Source: a bacterium (GTDB taxonomy: Bacteria; Bipolaricaulota; Bipolaricaulia; UBA7950; UBA9294). Taken from it: DNA of 10,890 nt. Shown piece after piece: positions 7,107 to 10,890 of the stretch. The stretch's first letter is position 1; the number at the start of each line of letters is the position of its first letter. The position numbers and the translations under genes were made by a program. The stretch lies in assembly GCA_030671645.1 (NCBI GenBank), contig DAOVHV010000022.1, positions 1-10,890 on the forward strand, given 5' to 3'. The notes under the pieces were generated by a model. That model had not been told where the DNA came from, did no database searches, and saw only the letters and a list, made by a program, of their open reading frames with translations.

Positions 7107-8927
7107 CTAGTCGGAAGCAATCGCGTCAATGACCTCTTGAACCCGGCGCTCCAAGATATCCAGCGGCAAACTGCCGTTCTCCAGTACGAGCGTGTGGAAG
7201 GCGGCCAAGTCAAACGCATCGCCCAGCGCCTGCTGCACACGATCGCGAAGCTCAATGATCTTGAGAAACCCGATCATGTAGGAGGTAGCCTGTCCAGGCC
7301 AAACGATGTAACGTTGAATATGGTACCGTGCGGAAGACATCGGTTTCCCGGTGTTCTCTGCGAAGTAGGCGACGGCCTGATTGTAGGTCCATCCCATGGT
7401 ATGGATGCCCGTATCGACGACCAAACGGACGGCGCGCATCATCTCGTCCGATAGACGTCCGAGATTGCCGTACGGATCGGCGTCATACCATCCCAACTCC
7501 CATGCCAATCGCTCCGAATACAAGGCCCATCCCTCGGTGAATCCCAAGAAGACTTCGATGCTGCGCAGAAGCGGCAGATTAAGCTCTGAGGCCAATCCAA
7601 TCTGCAGATGATGGCCGGGAATGGTCTCGTGGTACGTCAACGTGGGCATTGCGTAGTAAGGTTGATACCCTGTTGCCGGGGCCGCGAATTCGGCCGGCCG
7701 GGATCCGCTCGATGGACGGTAATATCCTCCGACGGCATCGGGAACAACGATGACCGTCGCCCTGGGCAGAACCTCAAAAACATCGACTACATTCTGTTTG
7801 GCACGTTCGAGAATCTCCTCGTAGGTCGACACGATGTCGTCTCCGTAGAGAACTCCTCCGTCTTGTGCTACAAGACTGTAGATGGCGCCGATGGGGAAGC
7901 CCTCTGGGTAGCCGGCCTTGACGGCTTCTTCCTGAATCTGGGTTTGAAGCCTGGCTACTTGCGCGAGCCCGATCTCATGGATCTCGGTCGTAGATAATTC
8001 CGTTTGGTTCTGATGGCGCAGAGCATAGTCATAATAGGCGCTACCGTTTGGCTGTTCACCGTATCCAATGGCCTCCGGCGCGATGTCTCTCAATTCGATC
8101 AGCTTGGCGTACAGTCGCTGGTAGGCCGGCAGCACCTGTGCGTTCATGATGTCGGCTGCTTCGCTGAGTATGCTCGTTCTCTCGGAAGCTGACATACCAG
8201 CGATCGACTGCGTGCCTGCCGATAGCGTCGTGAAGAACGGATGGGATTGAGAGGTGGCAAAGGCCAGTCCCTGCAAATTGGCGACTGCCTGAACCAGGAT
8301 GATCTCCGGAGCGATGATGCCGCGCTCGGCACGCGTTGCTAGGCCGTCGATCAGCTGATCGAATTGCGTATCCACCTGTTCGAGTCGCGCCAGGTAGTCC
8401 TCGACATCGTGCCTGCTGGAAAACGGATGCACGACCGTCATCAGATCGAAGAGGGACCAATCACGACTGGTGATGTAGTAATGGGTAACAAGGTAGTCGT
8501 GGTCGGCAAACTCGTGATTGCGCACCAGGTCGTCCCAATACCAACAACAAACATCGTAGGAGAGTTGCTGATCCGCGGAAAGAGAGTCCCGGTCGAACAT
8601 CTGGAGTTGCTGGTAGATGATTGACTCGATGGCGCGGGTTTCTGCAAGGTACTTCTCGGAATAATCGTCGAGTCGGTCGTTTCGCACACCCAACTGGCGC
8701 GCCATCCCGTAATGCGTCAGCACTTGGGGAAAACGGAGAAGGTACTGCTCGTACGAGGTGTCAACGAATTGGTCGAAGTTCAACCCCTCCAAGGCAGCAG
8801 CCACTTGGGCGAGCGTAGGAGGAGACCAAGAGAATTGATCGACATTTTTCAGAGGTTCAGCGACGCCGAAGCCGAGTAAGACCAACCCAAGAACTACCAC
8901 AAGTCCCAGCCAAATCGCGTTTTGCAT
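7107..8927 (-). CDS. Exported DUF885 family protein, putative zinc metallopeptidase
   Basis: A DUF885 family protein of 606 residues, usual for the family. Crystal structures and motifs of the family suggest a zinc-dependent, mostly helical peptidase, but for most members the substrate is unknown. The N-terminus is a hydrophobic segment (about residues 5-22) without the lipobox cysteine, followed by EPLKNVDQ, so it is either a cleaved signal peptide with the protein in the periplasm or a membrane anchor. The family hallmark is HETIPGHHLQ at 433-442, where His433, His439 or His440 and Glu434 form an HExxH-like metal site. FTEGWALYSE at 463-472 probably gives the third ligand, Glu465. The C-terminal PGQATSYMIG at 544-553 is also conserved in DUF885. 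The ATG is preceded by AAGGAAG at a normal distance. The gene converges on the prolyl oligopeptidase and has no operon partner: two hairpins separate it from the ACT gene upstream. Family is sure, activity inferred. Confidence 0.9.
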   Translation of the reverse strand: MQNAIWLGLVVVLGLVLLGFGVAEPLKNVDQFSWSPPTLAQVAAALEGLNFDQFVDTSYEQYLLRFPQVLTHYGMARQLGVRNDRLDDYSEKYLAETRAIESIIYQQLQMFDRDSLSADQQLSYDVCCWYWDDLVRNHEFADHDYLVTHYYITSRDWSLFDLMTVVHPFSSRHDVEDYLARLEQVDTQFDQLIDGLATRAERGIIAPEIILVQAVANLQGLAFATSQSHPFFTTLSAGTQSIAGMSASERTSILSEAADIMNAQVLPAYQRLYAKLIELRDIAPEAIGYGEQPNGSAYYDYALRHQNQTELSTTEIHEIGLAQVARLQTQIQEEAVKAGYPEGFPIGAIYSLVAQDGGVLYGDDIVSTYEEILERAKQNVVDVFEVLPRATVIVVPDAVGGYYRPSSGSRPAEFAAPATGYQPYYAMPTLTYHETIPGHHLQIGLASELNLPLLRSIEVFLGFTEGWALYSERLAWELGWYDADPYGNLGRLSDEMMRAVRLVVDTGIHTMGWTYNQAVAYFAENTGKPMSSARYHIQRYIVWPGQATSYMIGFLKIIELRDRVQQALGDAFDLAAFHTLVLENGSLPLDILERRVQEVIDAIASD

Positions 8928-8995
8928 TGAGATCGCTTCCTTGCATTGGGATTGAACTCATGGTAGTAGGATTCTGTGAGGAGGTTATGAAGACG

Positions 8996-9018
8996 GCAAC
9001 GCCGAAATCCGGCGCTGC
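8996..9018. repeat. Stem-loop in the spacer between the ACT and DUF885 genes
   Basis: GCAACGCCG (8996-9004) and CGGCGCTGC (9010-9018) form a 9-bp stem with one mismatch and a 5-base loop. It directly adjoins a second, perfect hairpin. On the minus strand no T run follows. Confidence 0.5.
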
Positions 9019-9021
9019 TCA

Positions 9022-9045
9022 CGAGCTTGCACCTCGGCAAGCTCG
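9022..9045. repeat. Perfect 9-bp stem-loop after the ACT gene
   Basis: CGAGCTTGC (9022-9030) pairs exactly with GCAAGCTCG (9037-9045) around a 6-base loop. It lies 34 bases past the ACT gene stop on the minus strand, so it may help end transcription, but the missing T run speaks against a classic Rho-independent terminator. Its left side shares the 10-mer TGCTCACGAG (9016-9025) with the stem-loop at 9567-9593. Confidence 0.55.
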
Positions 9046-9079
9046 CCCAAAGGATACTGGGTGACCCAACCTTCTGCAG

Positions 9080-9454
9080 TTATTCGAGACGCAGGATCTG
9101 TTTCGTCTTCTCCAACTGATCGACGGTAAAGATGAGCTTGTTCTTCTCCACGCCCGCGTAGATCGAGAGGACGTTGATGTGATCTTCCTTGAGACGTCCA
9201 AGTATTGTGGCGATTTCACCAGGATGATGAGGCAGGTCCATCACGAGGGCCTCGCGCTCTTCGAAATCGATGTTCAACTCTTTGAGTTTCTTTCGAGTGG
9301 TGTCCGGGTTGTCCGTGACCAAACTGATAACGCCTTCTTCGAGTACCGTCAAGCCGGCGATACCGTCGATATTAACGTGGTCCTTCTTCAGTTCATTTGC
9401 GATCTCGACCAACGCGCCGGGACAGTTACCGATCAGAAACGAGAACTCTTTCAT
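9080..9454 (-). CDS. Stand-alone tandem ACT domain protein
   Basis: A 124-residue protein made only of two ACT domains, small ligand-binding modules that usually sense amino acids. The first covers about residues 2-66 with NCPGALVEIANEL followed by VNI, the second about 68-124 with HHPGEIATILGRL followed by INV. The spacing of the two PG(A/E) loops is that of the acetolactate-synthase-like tandem ACT proteins (COG4747 type), in which the ligand and partner are mostly unknown. No catalytic or DNA-binding domain is attached. The start is clear: GGAGGTGA at 9459-9466 lies 4 bases before the ATG at 9454, whereas the frame open further upstream to 9556 lacks a good site. A 12-bp palindrome lies directly upstream. 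The gene is divergent from the YgjP-like gene and appears to be monocistronic. Confidence 0.88.
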   Translation of the reverse strand: MKEFSFLIGNCPGALVEIANELKKDHVNIDGIAGLTVLEEGVISLVTDNPDTTRKKLKELNIDFEEREALVMDLPHHPGEIATILGRLKEDHINVLSIYAGVEKNKLIFTVDQLEKTKQILRLE

Positions 9455-9458
9455 AGGT

Positions 9459-9466
9459 TCACCTCC
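9459..9466 (-). promoter_or_regulatory. Ribosome binding site that sets the ACT protein start
   Basis: GGAGGTGA, an extended match to the 16S rRNA 3' end, stands 4 bases before the ATG at 9454. It fixes the shorter 124-residue reading over the 158-residue open frame. Confidence 0.8.
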
Positions 9467-9470
9467 GTAG

Positions 9471-9482
9471 CATGCTAGCATG
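9471..9482. repeat. 12-bp perfect palindrome upstream of the ACT gene
   Basis: CATGCTAGCATG is its own reverse complement and lies just before the ribosome binding site of the ACT gene, where an operator could lie. Palindromes of this length are expected a few times by chance in a window of this size, so position is the only support. Confidence 0.25.
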
Positions 9483-9566
9483 GATGGCAACCCTCGTTGA
9501 AGTATTTCGCGTTTACTGTTCAAGAGCGCGCCTCCCTGGTCAATCGTCGAGGTCAACTTGTCTCCC

Positions 9567-9593
9567 GGTAACTCGTGATGCTCACGAGTTGCC
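9567..9593. repeat. Strong 12-bp stem-loop in the ACT/YgjP divergent spacer
   Basis: GGTAACTCGTGA (9567-9578) and TCACGAGTTGCC (9582-9593) pair over 12 positions (one G-T wobble) around the 3-base loop TGC. It lies between two divergent genes, so it is not a normal terminator. It could be an operator, a 5' leader structure of the YgjP-like gene, or a REP-like dispersed palindrome. It shares TGCTCACGAG with 9016-9025. Confidence 0.6.
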
Positions 9594-9653
9594 AGTTGCC
9601 GTGTGCACAGTCATGCCCTACGCTTGATGCGGCAGCACTTGCTGGCGAAAGGA

Positions 9654-10385
9654 ATGTTTCTGTTGCTCCCCGATTACACGATTCGTGAAAGCACACGAGC
9701 CAAACATGTTCGGTTTAGAGTGACCGTGTCCGACGGATTGGTTGTTGTAATCCCGAAGGGATTTGACCGAAAGCAGATTCCCGAGCTGCTGAAGGAGAAA
9801 CGAAACTGGCTGACCCGTGCTCTGAAGGAGATCGAGAAACATCGTGAGGCCATGCCTCCACCCGATCAGCATCCGATGGAGGTCAAGTTTCCTGCAATCG
9901 GCCGAACCTGGCAACTTGACTGGATCGAGACCGGCGGACCGAAGATTTCGATCGCGGAAATCGGCCAATCCCGGCTTCGGATTGCTGGGCCGATCCAAGA
10001 TCCAGCGGTTTGGCACCCGGCACTAAAACGATGGCTGATCGAGCGTGGCCGAGAAACCCTGATCCCGTGGACAGAGAACTTGTCGCAAGAACTCGGCATA
10101 CACGTCCAACGAATGACCGTCCGCTGTCAGAAAACGCGCTGGGGAAGCTATTCCGATAAAGGGACGGTCAGCCTGAATGCACAGCTGCTGCTGCTTCCGC
10201 GGCGGCTGGCCCGGTACGTCCTGATTCACGAACTCTGCCACGCCGTGCACCCGAACCATTCGTCCCGATTCTGGCAATTGGTGCGGCAATGGGAACCTGA
10301 AGCGAATCGCTTGCGTGCGGAACTCCGGAATGCCTGGCGTCTCGTTCCCGGTTGGCTTCAACACGGCAAAACGAAAATCAGTTGA
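9654..10385 (+). CDS. YgjP-like/DUF45 zinc metallopeptidase
   Basis: A metal-dependent hydrolase of the YgjP-like (DUF45, COG1451) family, related in fold to SprT/M48 minigluzincins. The native substrate is not established from sequence. From the ATG at 9654 it has 243 residues, the usual size. The N-terminus YTIRESTRAKHVRFRV resembles the family's beta-rich start and is followed by a charged helical region (KEKRNWLTRALKEIEKHRE). The signature region reads RCQKTRWGSYS, then SLNAQLLLLP, then HELCHAVHPNHSSRFW. His192, Glu193 and His196 of HELCH and His200 or His203 downstream provide the metal site. The start is uncertain: ATG 9654 has AAAGGA immediately in front, which is too close, so CTG 9660 or TTG 9663 would be better spaced, while GTG 9603 and ATG 9627 have no site. 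There is no signal peptide, so it is cytoplasmic. It converges on the DUF6265-like gene. Confidence 0.9.
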   Translation: MFLLLPDYTIRESTRAKHVRFRVTVSDGLVVVIPKGFDRKQIPELLKEKRNWLTRALKEIEKHREAMPPPDQHPMEVKFPAIGRTWQLDWIETGGPKISIAEIGQSRLRIAGPIQDPAVWHPALKRWLIERGRETLIPWTENLSQELGIHVQRMTVRCQKTRWGSYSDKGTVSLNAQLLLLPRRLARYVLIHELCHAVHPNHSSRFWQLVRQWEPEANRLRAELRNAWRLVPGWLQHGKTKIS

Positions 10386-10452
10386 TTGTCTCACCGATTC
10401 CGTTCTCCGAGAAGGGCGTGTTGTTTATCCGGCAATAGCGAATGGACGGACG

Positions 10453-10890
10453 CTAGGATTCTCGAACGAACTGGAACGTCAGCTTGACCTCTTCGTTGGC
10501 TTCGATCAGACGTACCAGCAGATGGTTCTCGTCGGTCAACTCGTACACTAGCCAGCCGCCGGTGACATCGGATTCTTCCGGCTCAGGCACGGCTGCGAAC
10601 ACAGCACGATGAGAGCCCATTTCGGTCAGCACGAACGCTTGGAATCGATCCTTCTCTTCCCACGCCACCAGCGTAGGATGGAAGTGCTTGACGTGCAGCT
10701 CGGCTCCGGAGTCGGTCACCTTGATGACCATGAACTCGTAGAACGAGACGTCGTCATCGGAGATCCAACGAAACATGCCCATCAGCGTGTGCGCGTCCAC
10801 AGTCGACCAGATTTCCTCGCACCGACGCTGCTCGCTGTCCTCGAGCCATGCACCGCTCATCCAGTTCAGTTGTTCAAGAGAATCCGCCGG
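10453..10890 (-). CDS. DUF6265-like protein, 5' end outside the window
   Basis: A small protein resembling the DUF6265 family, of unknown function. The frame ends in TAG at 10455-10453 and stays open to the window edge. An ATG occurs at 10860, but the ten codons before it read PADSLEQLNW, and the family's first conserved block is of the form L..L.W(M/L)SG.W, so that ATG is most likely internal and the true start lies beyond the window, possibly with a signal peptide. Recognisable further blocks are CEEIWS, THTLMGMFRW-like (AHTLMGMFRWI), FYEFMVIKV, HVKHFHPTLVAWEEKD, and a C-terminal LVRLIEANEEVKLTFQFVR strand region, giving an all-beta, lipocalin-like impression. It converges on the YgjP-like gene with a 67-base gap in which I see no good terminator. 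Confidence 0.75.
   Translation of the reverse strand, partial: PADSLEQLNWMSGAWLEDSEQRRCEEIWSTVDAHTLMGMFRWISDDDVSFYEFMVIKVTDSGAELHVKHFHPTLVAWEEKDRFQAFVLTEMGSHRAVFAAVPEPEESDVTGGWLVYELTDENHLLVRLIEANEEVKLTFQFVRES

Noticed and set aside
6936..7454. 172-codon open frame on the plus strand
   Set aside because: Most of it runs antisense to the well-supported C-terminus of the DUF885 gene and the translation shows no recognisable domain.
8987..9064. 25-codon open frame on the plus strand after GAGGAGG
   Set aside because: The ribosome binding site is only 2 bases from the ATG and the frame runs through two hairpins, which better explain the sequence.
9455..9556. N-terminal extension of the ACT protein to 158 residues
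   Set aside because: The added residues do not fit an ACT domain, and the ATG at 9454 has a near-perfect ribosome binding site.

Overview
The window comes from a bacterium with mid-range GC and strong AGGAGG-type ribosome binding sites. HflK/HflC, a putative periplasmic DUF885 protein and an alpha-oxoamine synthase of the serine palmitoyltransferase type suggest a Gram-negative, possibly sphingolipid-making lineage such as Bacteroidota/FCB relatives or a related candidate phylum. That placement is inference: there is no rRNA or other strong marker here. I see no mobile element, CRISPR array, tRNA or phage gene. The region reads as ordinary, densely packed chromosome.

Layout. (1) 1-1292, plus strand: the last codons of an unidentified gene, then a 406-residue PLP-dependent oxoamine synthase (probable serine palmitoyltransferase), 20 bases apart and probably one operon. 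(2) 1351-4532, minus strand: hflK and hflC (one-base overlap, shared TAATG), a strong Rho-independent terminator, then a BaiN/HI0933-type flavoprotein. (3) 4533-4708: divergent promoter region with a perfect TATAAT for hflKC. (4) 4709-6790, plus strand: prolyl oligopeptidase (S9A) with a complete catalytic triad. (5) 6791-7106: 316 bases without a convincing gene. (6) 7107-8927, minus strand: exported or membrane-anchored DUF885 putative metallopeptidase. (7) 8928-9079: two adjacent hairpins. (8) 9080-9454, minus strand: small protein of two ACT domains. (9) 9455-9653: divergent spacer with a 12-bp GC-containing stem-loop. (10) 9654-10385, plus strand: YgjP/DUF45-type zinc metallopeptidase. 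(11) 10453-10890, minus strand: DUF6265-like protein whose 5' end lies beyond the window.

How the genes work together: hflK-hflC form a membrane complex that in characterised bacteria controls the FtsH protease. Three further peptidase-type genes (S9A, DUF885, YgjP-like) lie nearby, but as separate transcription units, so a common system is not shown. The oxoamine synthase is the gene most informative about physiology, since it would commit acyl-CoA or acyl-ACP and serine to sphingolipid synthesis. I found no clear new multi-gene system. The best leads are the lipid gene, the dispersed palindromes on either side of the ACT gene, and the uncharacterised DUF885 protein.
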